Of a stretch of 64,000 nt of DNA, positions 27,561 through 35,350 are shown in pieces (position 1 is the first letter of the stretch; each line of letters starts with the position of its first letter). Under the pieces are notes generated by a model. That model had not been told where the DNA came from and made no database searches. It saw nothing but the letters and a program-made list of their open reading frames with translations. A program made the position numbers and the translations under genes. The DNA comes from Modicisalibacter muralis. Its GTDB lineage: Bacteria > Pseudomonadota > Gammaproteobacteria > Pseudomonadales > Halomonadaceae. Where the stretch lies: the NCBI RefSeq assembly GCF_900102945.1, contig NZ_FNGI01000001.1:806001-870000 (forward strand), read 5' to 3'.

Positions 27561-28763
27561 TTACGAACTTGAAACACTCAGGCCGCCGCCGCGGCGACGT
27601 AACGCCTCGATGATGTCGTAGCAGGCGCCCATGGTGTGATAATCCACCTTGCCGGCCGGGCTCTTGAGATCGGTATAGGGGCGGTTGTCGGGAGAGAGAA
27701 TGCGATACCAGGCACCGTGACGGTGATCGACCATATGCCGTAGGCTGAACCCCCAGATCCGTTCGTACCAGCGCCAGAAACGCCGCTCGCCGGTGCGCTG
27801 GCCGAGCATCGCCGCCGCCGCCAGGCTCTCGGCCTGCACCCAGAAGTACTTGTCGCCATCGCTGATATTGCCCTGCCGATCGAGTCCGTAGACCAAGCCG
27901 CCATAGCGAGGATGCCAGGCCCGCTCGACGCTACCCAGGAACAGCTCGCGGGCGGTGGGTACCAGCCATGACTGGCTGCGATAGCGCTCCAGCATGACCA
28001 GCAGCTTGGCCCATTCGGTCTGGTGCCCCGGCTGGAAGCCCCAAGGACGAAACAGGTGCTTGGGGTCGTGACGGTTATACTCGAAATCAGCGCGCCAGTG
28101 GCTGTCGTAATGTTCCCATATCCAGCCGTTGCACTGGCCCGCCAAGCGCCGGCAAATGGCATTGGCGATCAGCAACGCGCGCTCGATGAACTGCTCGTCG
28201 CCGGTCGCCTCGAAAGCGGCGATCAGCGCCTCGCAGCTATGCATGTTGGTATTCTGGCCACGATAGCCACTGACCCGCCACCGGCTATCCGCCTCGTCGG
28301 CATAGAGCTGCCATTGCGGTTCCCAGAAGCGCCGGGTCTGCAACTCATGCACGCGATACAGGCCATCTCGCGCCTCGCCGATTCCGGCCTTAAGCGCCGT
28401 GGCGTAAGCCAGCATGACGAAGGCCAGGCCGTAACAATGATTGGTATCGTCCTCGACCTCGCCATCCTGCAATGCCCAGGCATAGCCCTGATAGCGCGTC
28501 TGGAAGTGTTGCTTCTCCAGATACGCCAGGCCGTGGCGCGCCCAGTGCAGGTACTCGGGTTCATCGAAGTAAGCGGCGTAGCGGGCATAGGTGAATACGT
28601 AGCGGGTACTGGAAACGAGATGCCGGTGATGGCGATCATCGATACGGCCGTCATCGCGCAGGTAGTGAAAGAACCCGCCGTTGGGATCGATACAGCGCGG
28701 ATGGTAGAACGCCATTATCTTGCGGATATGCGCTTGTAGATGGAGCGGATCGTAAATGTCCAT
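27561..28763 (-). CDS. AGE-family sugar isomerase/epimerase (mannose isomerase type)
   Basis: A 400-residue (alpha/alpha)6-barrel protein of the N-acylglucosamine 2-epimerase family. The opening MAFYHPRCIDPNGGFFHYL, the RYVFTYARY helix, NTNMHSCEALIAAFEATGD and the late FQPGHQTEWAKLL with catalytic histidines match D-mannose isomerase and YihS-like enzymes more than GlcNAc epimerases. It would convert mannose to fructose after uptake. It sits between the two-component genes and gtsA on the same strand, which fits a mannose/glucose unit. GGAGACCC precedes the ATG. Confidence 0.85.
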   Translation of the reverse strand: MDIYDPLHLQAHIRKIMAFYHPRCIDPNGGFFHYLRDDGRIDDRHHRHLVSSTRYVFTYARYAAYFDEPEYLHWARHGLAYLEKQHFQTRYQGYAWALQDGEVEDDTNHCYGLAFVMLAYATALKAGIGEARDGLYRVHELQTRRFWEPQWQLYADEADSRWRVSGYRGQNTNMHSCEALIAAFEATGDEQFIERALLIANAICRRLAGQCNGWIWEHYDSHWRADFEYNRHDPKHLFRPWGFQPGHQTEWAKLLVMLERYRSQSWLVPTARELFLGSVERAWHPRYGGLVYGLDRQGNISDGDKYFWVQAESLAAAAMLGQRTGERRFWRWYERIWGFSLRHMVDHRHGAWYRILSPDNRPYTDLKSPAGKVDYHTMGACYDIIEALRRRGGGLSVSSS

Positions 28764-28838
28764 GCGGGTCTCCTTCGGCGAGTTCAGAATAGCCCAACGA
28801 GACTACTCGATCCTGCCCCGCCGAAAGGTTTCAAACTA

Positions 28839-30371
28839 TTACGACAAGCCGATGGCCGTTCGGCTCTCGACAGGAAAGCGCAGCGTTACCCGCAGGCCTC
28901 CCTCGGGATGATTGCCCATCGACAGCGTACCGCCATGCGCGTGAACGATGTGCCGGGCGATGCTCAAGCCCAGCCCGTTCCCCCCGGTATGCCGGCTGCG
29001 CGATCCTTCGAGGCGCACGAACGGCGCAAAGACGCGCTCGAGTTGGTCATCGGGAATTCCCGGGCCATGATCGCGCACCACGATGCAGATCTCGTCCCAA
29101 TGGCTGCGTACGCGAACGTCCGCGTGCTGGCCGTAGAAAATCGCGTTCTCGAGCAGGTTGGCCAGGCAACGCTTGAAGGCCAGCGGCTTGACCGCGAGCC
29201 ATGCCGTATCGCCCCGCACCGCCACGCTACCGCCCTGCACTTCCAGCTCCTGGGTCAGTGACGCCAGCATGGCGCGAACATCCAGCGTCTCGGTGTTCTC
29301 GTGCAGCTCGAGACCCTTCACCGACGCCAATGCTCCCTTGACGAGCAGATCCAACTCATCCAGCGAGGCGCAGAAGCGTTCACGCTGGCGGTCATCGTCG
29401 AGCATCTCGGCGCGCAACCTCAAGCGCGTGATAGGAGTCTTGAGATCATGCGAGATCGCCGAGAACAGCCGTTCACGCTCGTCTACCTGGGAGCGAATGC
29501 GCTCCTGCATGCGGTTGAAGGCCCGCGCCGACGCCACCACCTCCCGGGGCCCTCGTTCGGAGAGCGGCGGTGCATCGAGATCCACGCCCAGTTGCCGGGC
29601 GGCCCGCGCCAGACGAGCGAGGGGCCATGTCACGCCACGAATCAATCCCAGAGACAAGGCAATCACCGTGGCGAGGACCATCAACAGCACGAACAGCCGA
29701 TCCCTCGAGAGCCAGCGCTGCTCCTCGAGCGGGTCGATCATGGGAAACAAGGTGGCGACATACAGCCAGGTATCCGCTTCGAGCGACATCTGCACCACCA
29801 ATATCGGCGGCGACACCGGCTCCAACAGCAGACTGTAATGGCTCCAGCTCGGCGGTAGCTCGCTCAGCAGCACCTCGTTATTGAAAACGCGCAGCGTCTC
29901 GGGTCGCGAGAACTCGATCCATGCGTCGCGAACGCCCAACTCGCTGGCCAACACTCGTCGCACGTTGCCAACCACCAGCGTCTTGCCGGCGCCATCGCCG
30001 ATATCCTCGATGTCGATACGCTGCTCGTTGACGCTGACGAAGAAGCGCGTTCCACCCATATCGCGCAATTGATTGAGCACGATGTGACGGTATTCATAGG
30101 GCAATGAACGGAAGAAGCGCACCGTCGACGCAATGCTATAGGCCAGGTTGTTCGACAGCTCATCGAGCTGCTCGTGTTGACTGGATCGGGTTTGCGCGCT
30201 CCATAGCGCGTAGCTGGCAAGCTGAGCGCTGAGTACGCCGACGATCATGATCAGCACGAAACGCCCGCGCAGGGTGCGCGGCATCGGCCGCGCCAGAAAG
30301 CGCATGATCGAGTGTGCCGAGGAACTCAGCCGGGGACGCCAGCGACGACGCCAGAGCCCCACATCGCTCAC
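28839..30371 (-). CDS. Sensor histidine kinase, GtrS/GltS-like
   Basis: A 510-residue inner-membrane kinase: TM1 about 37-56, a periplasmic sensor domain about 57-224, TM2 about 225-247, HAMP about 248-300, phosphoacceptor H308 in FSAISHDLKTPITR, N-box NLLENAIFYG, and G-boxes DHGPGIPDD and GNGLGLSIA. The GTG at 30369-30371 overlaps the response-regulator stop (GTGA), so I prefer it to longer in-frame versions that run into that gene. Position next to gts transporter genes matches the glucose/2-ketogluconate-responsive GtrS of pseudomonads; the ligand here is inferred. Confidence 0.9.
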   Translation of the reverse strand: MSDVGLWRRRWRPRLSSSAHSIMRFLARPMPRTLRGRFVLIMIVGVLSAQLASYALWSAQTRSSQHEQLDELSNNLAYSIASTVRFFRSLPYEYRHIVLNQLRDMGGTRFFVSVNEQRIDIEDIGDGAGKTLVVGNVRRVLASELGVRDAWIEFSRPETLRVFNNEVLLSELPPSWSHYSLLLEPVSPPILVVQMSLEADTWLYVATLFPMIDPLEEQRWLSRDRLFVLLMVLATVIALSLGLIRGVTWPLARLARAARQLGVDLDAPPLSERGPREVVASARAFNRMQERIRSQVDERERLFSAISHDLKTPITRLRLRAEMLDDDRQRERFCASLDELDLLVKGALASVKGLELHENTETLDVRAMLASLTQELEVQGGSVAVRGDTAWLAVKPLAFKRCLANLLENAIFYGQHADVRVRSHWDEICIVVRDHGPGIPDDQLERVFAPFVRLEGSRSRHTGGNGLGLSIARHIVHAHGGTLSMGNHPEGGLRVTLRFPVESRTAIGLS

Positions 30372-31081
30372 TGCACGACTTCCACCTGGGAGGCCAGCAC
30401 GTAACCCGCACCACGCACGGTACGAATCAATGATGGCTGAGCATCGTCCTGCAAGCGCTGGCGAAGGCGACATACATGCACGTCGATAGAGCGGTCGAGC
30501 GGCGGCGCGGGACGGCCACGGCTCAAATCGAACAGTTCGTTGCGCGACAATACCTGCTCGGGATGCTCGAGAAACACCTGCAACAACTGATAGTCGGCGC
30601 CGGACAACGTACTGCGTTGCCCCAAGCGATCGACCAGCTCACGGGTCACGCGATCCAGACGCCAATCGCCAAAGCGCACCCACCTTGCCTGCTCCGGCGT
30701 GGCCGGTGCCCTGGCCCGGCGCAGCACGGCCTTGATGCGGGCGAGTAGCTCGCGAGGGTTGAAAGGCTTGCCGAGATAGTCATCGGCGCCCAGCTCCAGC
30801 CCCAGGATGCGGTCGGTGTCGTCGCCGCTGGCGGTGAGCATGATGATCGGTACATCGCTGGTGCGGCGCAAATCGCGGCAGATGGTGAAGCCATCGTCGC
30901 CCGGTAGCATGATATCGACGATCAGCAGTTGTGGAGATTCATGGACCAGGAGTCGGTGCAGTGCCTCGGCATCTTCGGCGACCAGGGCGCGATAGCCGTG
31001 ACGGCCGAGGTAATCGGCGAGTAATTCACGAATTTCGGCGTCATCATCGACGATGATCAGGGTCGAGGGTGTCATTGTCAT
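30368..31081 (-). CDS. gltR: OmpR-family response regulator, GltR-like
   Basis: A 237-residue regulator. The receiver domain (about 8-120) has the acidic pocket VDDD, phosphoacceptor D56 in LIVDIMLPG, T in MLTAS and the lysine in LGKPF. The winged-helix DNA-binding domain (about 140-232) ends with the typical SIDVHVCRLRQRL and RTVRGAGYVL. It is the first gene of the regulator-kinase pair upstream of the sugar transporter, the GltR position in Pseudomonas. The start at 31081 lacks a good ribosome site; an ATG two codons later is an alternative. Confidence 0.9.
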   Translation of the reverse strand: MTMTPSTLIIVDDDAEIRELLADYLGRHGYRALVAEDAEALHRLLVHESPQLLIVDIMLPGDDGFTICRDLRRTSDVPIIMLTASGDDTDRILGLELGADDYLGKPFNPRELLARIKAVLRRARAPATPEQARWVRFGDWRLDRVTRELVDRLGQRSTLSGADYQLLQVFLEHPEQVLSRNELFDLSRGRPAPPLDRSIDVHVCRLRQRLQDDAQPSLIRTVRGAGYVLASQVEVVQ

Positions 31082-31231
31082 AATGGAGGTTCGCCGCTAT
31101 CGCGGGAACGAATCGCCTGTTCTTCGTTGTTATTGTCGAGTGGTGCGTACGATGATGCGTCAGGTGATTGCCGCCTTCAAGGCTCAAAACGATCGACGCG
31201 ACCAAGGTCGGCATGGCGGACGACATTGCAA

Positions 31232-31260
31232 GAAAAAGCCGCCGGCAGAAAACCGGCGGC
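31232..31260 (-). terminator. Rho-independent terminator of the fasciclin gene
   Basis: On the minus strand GCCGCCGG pairs with CCGGCGGC around a TTTTCT loop, followed directly by TTTTTC. It begins 20 bp after the fasciclin stop codon. Stem and U-tract are perfect. Confidence 0.92.
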
Positions 31261-31280
31261 ACGGAGGATGTATCGACAGC

Positions 31281-31841
31281 TTATTCGTGCGGCATCAAGA
31301 CACGATCGATCACATGAATCACGCCATTGGACTGCGCGACATCATAGGTACTGATGCTGGCAACGTTACCGGCCATGTCCTGAACCACCAGGTTATTGCC
31401 GTTCTTCATTACCGTCAGGCTAGCGCCATTGGCGGTCTCGAGCATGGTGCTGCCACCACCGGCCATGACGGCCTCTTTCAGGGCTTCATGATTCAGGTTG
31501 CCGGGTACCACGTGATACGTCAGCACGCCCTGCAACATGGCCTTGTTTTCCGGCTTTAGCAGCATCGGCACGGTGCCGGCCGGCAATCTGTTGAACGCGC
31601 TATCGACCGGCGCGAACACCGTGAAAGGCCCTTCGCCCTGTAGTGTTTCGACCAGCCCCGCGGCCTTGACCGCTGCGACCAATGTCTCATGCTCGCCGGA
31701 ATTGACCGCATTCGCGACGATATTCTTGTCGGGATACATGGTCGCGCCACCGACATCGGTAGGACCGTGCGAAGCCCAGGCCGAAGCCGCGAAGATCATT
31801 GCCGTGGAAAGCACGACACCAGTAAACAGGTTGCGTTTCAT
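31281..31841 (-). CDS. Secreted fasciclin (FAS1) domain protein
   Basis: A 186-residue exported protein: a signal peptide (about 1-23, ending AWA) and one FAS1 domain (about 38-183). The FAS1 marks are GPFTVFAPVDSAFNRL, LTYHVVPG and SNGVIHVIDRVLMP. FAS1 domains mediate adhesion or protein-protein contacts at the cell surface. It is divergent from an ECF sigma factor / RskA-like anti-sigma pair, the partner arrangement known for the MPT70/MPT83 fasciclins under SigK-RskA in mycobacteria. GAGGT lies about 8 bp before the ATG. Confidence 0.93.
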   Translation of the reverse strand: MKRNLFTGVVLSTAMIFAASAWASHGPTDVGGATMYPDKNIVANAVNSGEHETLVAAVKAAGLVETLQGEGPFTVFAPVDSAFNRLPAGTVPMLLKPENKAMLQGVLTYHVVPGNLNHEALKEAVMAGGGSTMLETANGASLTVMKNGNNLVVQDMAGNVASISTYDVAQSNGVIHVIDRVLMPHE

Positions 31842-31847
31842 GGTTCA

Positions 31848-31892
31848 TTACCTCTATTTCGACGATCTCGAAATAAGATCTCGAAAGGTAAT
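31848..31892. promoter_or_regulatory. Inverted and direct repeats in the fasciclin / sigma factor promoter region
   Basis: ATTACCT (31848-31854) and AGGTAAT (31886-31892) form an inverted repeat. Between them GATCTCGAAA occurs twice (31864-31873 and 31877-31886), 13 bp apart. The block covers the fasciclin leader and about 150 bp upstream of the sigma gene. It may be an operator or a leader RNA structure. Confidence 0.5.
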
Positions 31893-32037
31893 ACGCCAAG
31901 GTTTCGGCTGTGGATTCATTCGCCGGCGTTTAGCACGTGGTGCGTTGAGAGTTTACGCTTTACAGTGGAGCCGGGTTTGCCAAGACTGGAAGACGGAAAA
32001 CTCACTTGTTGGGCGATCTTGGCCACAAGGAAATGGC

Positions 32038-32592
32038 ATGCAGGACTCATCTCAAGAACAACTCATGGGCCACCTCACGGCTTGCGCCAGCGGAGAAGGC
32101 GTAGCCTTCGAACGCCTGTATCATGCCACCAGCGCGCATCTGTATGCGCAATTGCTGCGTATTGTCAGAGAAGAATCGGCCGCTCAGGATTGTTTGCAGC
32201 AAGTCTATTTGCGTGTCTGGCAGACGGCGGATCGTTATGATGCCAGCCGAGCAAAACCGATGACCTGGCTGAGCACTATCACGCGAAATATCGGCATCGA
32301 CTGGTTGCGACGCCAAAAGCGCCATCCCGAAGACGGCGACGATGCCTTTGCAACCTTGGCAAATGATGTCGATCTGGCCGCGGCCAGCGACTTGGAACAG
32401 CAAAGCCAGGCGCTGCACGAATGCCTGGCTATATTGTCGGCGAGTCAACGCCAAGCTCTGGAAAAAGCGTATTTCGAAGGCCTGACCCATGCGGAACTGG
32501 CCACCACATTGACCCAGCCGCTAGGCACCATCAAAAGCTGGATACGGCGCGGACTCGAGAGGTTAAAGGCATGCATGAGCCATGGGATCTGA
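32038..32592 (+). CDS. ECF-type RNA polymerase sigma factor, SigK-like group
   Basis: A 184-residue group 4 sigma factor. Region 2 (about 20-90) contains AAQDCLQQVYLRVWQTADRYD and WLSTITRNIGIDWLRRQKR; region 4 (about 125-180) contains LSASQRQALEKAYFEGLTHAEL and LGTIKSWIRRGLERLKA. The ATG at 32038 has AAGGAAA upstream; the frame is open far upstream but that part has no coding character. It overlaps the anti-sigma gene by 22 bp. Regulation is expected through release by the adjacent RskA-type protein. Confidence 0.93.
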   Translation: MQDSSQEQLMGHLTACASGEGVAFERLYHATSAHLYAQLLRIVREESAAQDCLQQVYLRVWQTADRYDASRAKPMTWLSTITRNIGIDWLRRQKRHPEDGDDAFATLANDVDLAAASDLEQQSQALHECLAILSASQRQALEKAYFEGLTHAELATTLTQPLGTIKSWIRRGLERLKACMSHGI

Positions 32593-33299
32593 GTGACCCC
32601 GGCGAGCGCGAGCAGGCCGCCGGCGAGTATGTGCTGGGCACTCTCGATATTACGCAGCGCGCCGCCTTCGAAGCCCTGCTCGCGGTCAGCCCCGAGCTGC
32701 AGCGCCAGGTCGACGACTGGCGTGAGCATCTACAGCCGTTCAACGACCAGCTTACCCCGGTCACCCCACCGCCGGGGTTGTGGCCACGTATCGCACGCGC
32801 TGTCGGTCTTGGCCCACGCCCCTGGTTGCAACGTCTCGGCCTGTGGCAGGTGCTGACGGCCGGGTTCGCCGTCGTGGCGCTAAGTTTCGGCGTATTGTGG
32901 TATCAGGTGCCGCAAGGGGCCGTGGTGCCGCAAGGGGCCGTGGTGCCCGGCGATTCGGTGTTCGTGGTACTCGACGAACAGCAGGTTCCTGGCTGGATCA
33001 TCAGCGCCACTCAGGACGGCGAAATGATGGTCCAGGCCGTGCAACCCAGCGCCATGCCGGCAGGGATGGGTGGCGAGCTGTGGTTCATCGCCGATGGCGA
33101 CCCGGTATCGCTGGGCATGTTGCCTGCCCGCGGCCATGCGCGCATGCAGGTGCCGGAAGCGCTGCGCGCCTCGTTACGCACAGCCGACCTGGCGGTGACC
33201 ATCGAGCCCGAGAAGAGCGCGCCGCATGCCGCGCCGAGCGGCGCGGTGATCGATCACGGCAAGCTGATACCCATGCGCAACGGCACCGTCTCGTTCTAG
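32571..33299 (+). CDS. RskA-type membrane anti-sigma factor
   Basis: A 242-residue anti-sigma K factor. The N-terminal sigma-binding part has the typical AGEYVLGTLD (about 17-26) and HLQPFNDQLTPVTPPPGLWPRI. One transmembrane segment at about 92-110 is followed by the RskA periplasmic domain with VPGWIISA and LWFIADGDPVSLGMLP. Just after the membrane segment an 18-bp unit is tandemly duplicated and yields VPQGAVVPQGAV. The ATG at 32571, inside the sigma gene, has GAGAGG upstream. It is translated together with the sigma factor. Confidence 0.92.
   Translation: MHEPWDLSDPGEREQAAGEYVLGTLDITQRAAFEALLAVSPELQRQVDDWREHLQPFNDQLTPVTPPPGLWPRIARAVGLGPRPWLQRLGLWQVLTAGFAVVALSFGVLWYQVPQGAVVPQGAVVPGDSVFVVLDEQQVPGWIISATQDGEMMVQAVQPSAMPAGMGGELWFIADGDPVSLGMLPARGHARMQVPEALRASLRTADLAVTIEPEKSAPHAAPSGAVIDHGKLIPMRNGTVSF
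32907..32942. repeat. In-frame 18-bp tandem duplication in the anti-sigma gene
   Basis: GTGCCGCAAGGGGCCGTG occurs twice in direct succession without any base change. It adds six residues to the juxtamembrane linker. Perfect identity suggests a recent slippage event. Confidence 0.9.
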
Positions 33300-33304
33300 C
33301 CGGG

Positions 33305-34501
33305 TTACGCCTCCACCTGCGTCCTGACCTTGGCGACGATATGCGCGCCGATGGGAATCGCCGAGGTGGCGGCCGGTGACGGCGCGTTGCAGACATTCAC
33401 GGTGCGCTTGGTGTTGACGAACAGAAAGTCGTCGATCAGCTTGCCATCTTTCGATACGGCCTGCGCCCGCACGCCGGCGGGATGAGGTTGTAGGTCCTGC
33501 GCCGTCAGGCTAGGGCAGTATTTGCGGACTTCTTCCAGGTAGCCCTGCTTGAACAGCGAGTTCTTCAGCTCGACCAGCCCAGGGCGCAAATTGGCCTTGA
33601 GCACCTTGAGAATGCCCGGATTGGTCAACATCGTCGCGGCGTCGATCACCGAGACGTCGGTCTTGCGATAGCCCTCGCGCTTGAACGCCAGCACGGCGTT
33701 GGGCCCCACCGTCACCGAGCCATCGATCATGCGGGTCAGGTGCACGCCAAGAAACGGCATCGCCGGATCGGGAATCGGGTAAATCAAATGATTGACGATG
33801 CGATTGTGCTCGGCGGGTAGCCGATAGTACTCCCCGCGAAACGGGCAGATGGTGAAGCCGGGATCGAGCCCCAGCATACGCACCATGCGATCGGCCATCA
33901 GACCGGAGCAAGAAATCAGATAGCGCGTGCTGAACTCGCCCTGGGAGGTTTTCACCACGACCTCGCCACGCCGCTCATCGATACCGGAAACCGCTGTGGA
34001 ATAGCGGATTTCGCCGCCGGCGGCCTCGAACTCACCGCCCATGGCGGCGGCGATCCGGGCATAGTCGACGATCCCGCTGGAGGGCACGAAGATGCCGCCC
34101 CGCCCGGTGATATTGGGCTCGCGCTCACGCAGCTCGTCGGCGTTCAGCCAGCTACGCTCCAGCCCGTTGGCCTCGGTGCGCTCCCACAGCGCCTGCATGC
34201 GCTGCATTTCCAGCTCGTTGGTCGCCACCAGCAACTTGCCGCACTCATCGAAAGCGATGTCATGTGACTCGCAGAACGCCTTGGTGGCACGATTGCCTTC
34301 GAGACAAAAGCGCGCCTTGAGGCTGCCCGGCGTGTAATAGACACCGGCGTGGATCACCCCGCTGTTATGGCCGGTCTGGTGGCGCGCCGGCCCGTCTTCC
34401 TTCTCGACCAGCAACATTCGTCGACCAGGATAGGCGCGAATCAACTGCATGGCGGTGGACATGCCGAGAATGCCGCCGCCGATAATGATGAAGTCGTACA
34501 T
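33305..34501 (-). CDS. lhgO: L-2-hydroxyglutarate oxidase/dehydrogenase
   Basis: FAD-dependent DAO-family enzyme, about 398 residues, that oxidises L-2-hydroxyglutarate to 2-oxoglutarate and passes electrons to the quinone pool. It shows the FAD motif DFIIIGGGILGMSTA, LVEKEDGPARHQTGHNSGVIHAG, and CPFRGEYYRLP, all typical of LhgO. The ATG at 34501 has GAGG 7 bp upstream; the frame extends to 34546. It is divergent from a CsiR-like regulator, the pairing seen in glutarate/L-2-hydroxyglutarate catabolism. Confidence 0.93.
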   Translation of the reverse strand: MYDFIIIGGGILGMSTAMQLIRAYPGRRMLLVEKEDGPARHQTGHNSGVIHAGVYYTPGSLKARFCLEGNRATKAFCESHDIAFDECGKLLVATNELEMQRMQALWERTEANGLERSWLNADELREREPNITGRGGIFVPSSGIVDYARIAAAMGGEFEAAGGEIRYSTAVSGIDERRGEVVVKTSQGEFSTRYLISCSGLMADRMVRMLGLDPGFTICPFRGEYYRLPAEHNRIVNHLIYPIPDPAMPFLGVHLTRMIDGSVTVGPNAVLAFKREGYRKTDVSVIDAATMLTNPGILKVLKANLRPGLVELKNSLFKQGYLEEVRKYCPSLTAQDLQPHPAGVRAQAVSKDGKLIDDFLFVNTKRTVNVCNAPSPAATSAIPIGAHIVAKVRTQVEA

Positions 34502-34527
34502 CTGTCTGCCTCGAACCGTCACAACGT

Positions 34528-34541
34528 CGGTATTTTTACCG
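34528..34541. promoter_or_regulatory. Candidate operator between lhgO and the GntR regulator
   Basis: CGGTA and TACCG (34528-34532 and 34537-34541) form a perfect inverted repeat around TTTT, 27 bp upstream of the lhgO start. FCD-type GntR regulators bind short palindromes of this sort, so this is a likely site of the divergent regulator. Confidence 0.55.
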
Positions 34542-34632
34542 CCCATCGATTGTATTGAAGTTTCGTCTGCATTTCCTGAAAGCGAGCGATATTGAGTAAA
34601 ATGTCGGTAACTTTCTCAGCGGCCATCGTTCC

Positions 34633-35319
34633 ATGGATAGCACACCTCGTCAGAACCTCGGTATCAGCGCCTATGCCTGGCTCAAGCGCGACATCATCCG
34701 CGGTGTCTATCCGCCGGGCGAGAAATTGCTGATGAGCCATCTGAAAGAACGCTACGAACTGGGTGTCGGCCCACTGCGCGAGGCGTTGTCGCAGTTGGTG
34801 TCGGAGCGCATGGTGGTGGCGATCAGCCAACGCGGCTACCGTGTCGCGCCGATGTCGCTGGCCGAGCTGGAAGACATCTATGATGCACGCGCCCACCTCG
34901 AAGCCTTGATTCTCGAACTGGCCATCGAACGCGGCGACGATATGTGGGAAGCCGAGATTCTGGCCAAGGCGCATACCCTGGCCAAGGTCGTCGAGGTCAA
35001 GGGGCCGGACGACGTACTCGATGTCTGGGATGCGCGCCACAAGGCGTTTCACGCAGCCATCTGCGCCGGCTGCGGCTCGCCGCATCTGCTTCAGGCGCGT
35101 GCCGGGCTGTTCGATCAGGTCGAGCGCTATCGTCACTTGTGGTTGCGCGAAACGGTATTCTCGGAGCAGGCGCTGAATGCCAAACGCCGCGAGCACGCCG
35201 CGCTGGTCGAGGCGGTGCTGGCACGCGATGCCCAGCGCGCCACGACGATGATGCGCGAACACCTGATGACACCGGTGCCGATCATCGCCGCGGTAATGCG
35301 CGAGCGAAATCTGGCGTAA
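34633..35319 (+). CDS. csiR: GntR/FadR-family regulator, CsiR-like
   Basis: A 228-residue regulator with an N-terminal winged helix (about 10-75; SAYAWLKRDIIRGVYPPGEKL, VGPLREALSQLVSERMV) and a C-terminal all-helical FCD ligand domain. The VGPLREALSQL recognition region and RGYRVAPMS wing resemble CsiR, repressor of glutarate and L-2-hydroxyglutarate catabolism. Divergence from lhgO supports this. The last 79 bp of the gene recur, about 84 % identical, at 47225-47303, which suggests an island boundary here. No clear ribosome site precedes the ATG. Confidence 0.82.
   Translation: MDSTPRQNLGISAYAWLKRDIIRGVYPPGEKLLMSHLKERYELGVGPLREALSQLVSERMVVAISQRGYRVAPMSLAELEDIYDARAHLEALILELAIERGDDMWEAEILAKAHTLAKVVEVKGPDDVLDVWDARHKAFHAAICAGCGSPHLLQARAGLFDQVERYRHLWLRETVFSEQALNAKRREHAALVEAVLARDAQRATTMMREHLMTPVPIIAAVMRERNLA
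35241..35319 (+). repeat. Left copy of a 79-bp direct repeat (3' end of csiR-like gene)
   Basis: The segment encodes the last residues MMREHLMTPVPIIAAVMRER plus the C-terminus. A second copy in the same orientation and frame is at 47225-47303. I count about 13 mismatches, mostly at third codon positions and at the extreme end. The two copies bracket a 12-kb accessory block. Confidence 0.88.
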
Positions 35320-35350
35320 CATCCCGCCCGGTTATCAATGGCTTGGGCTT

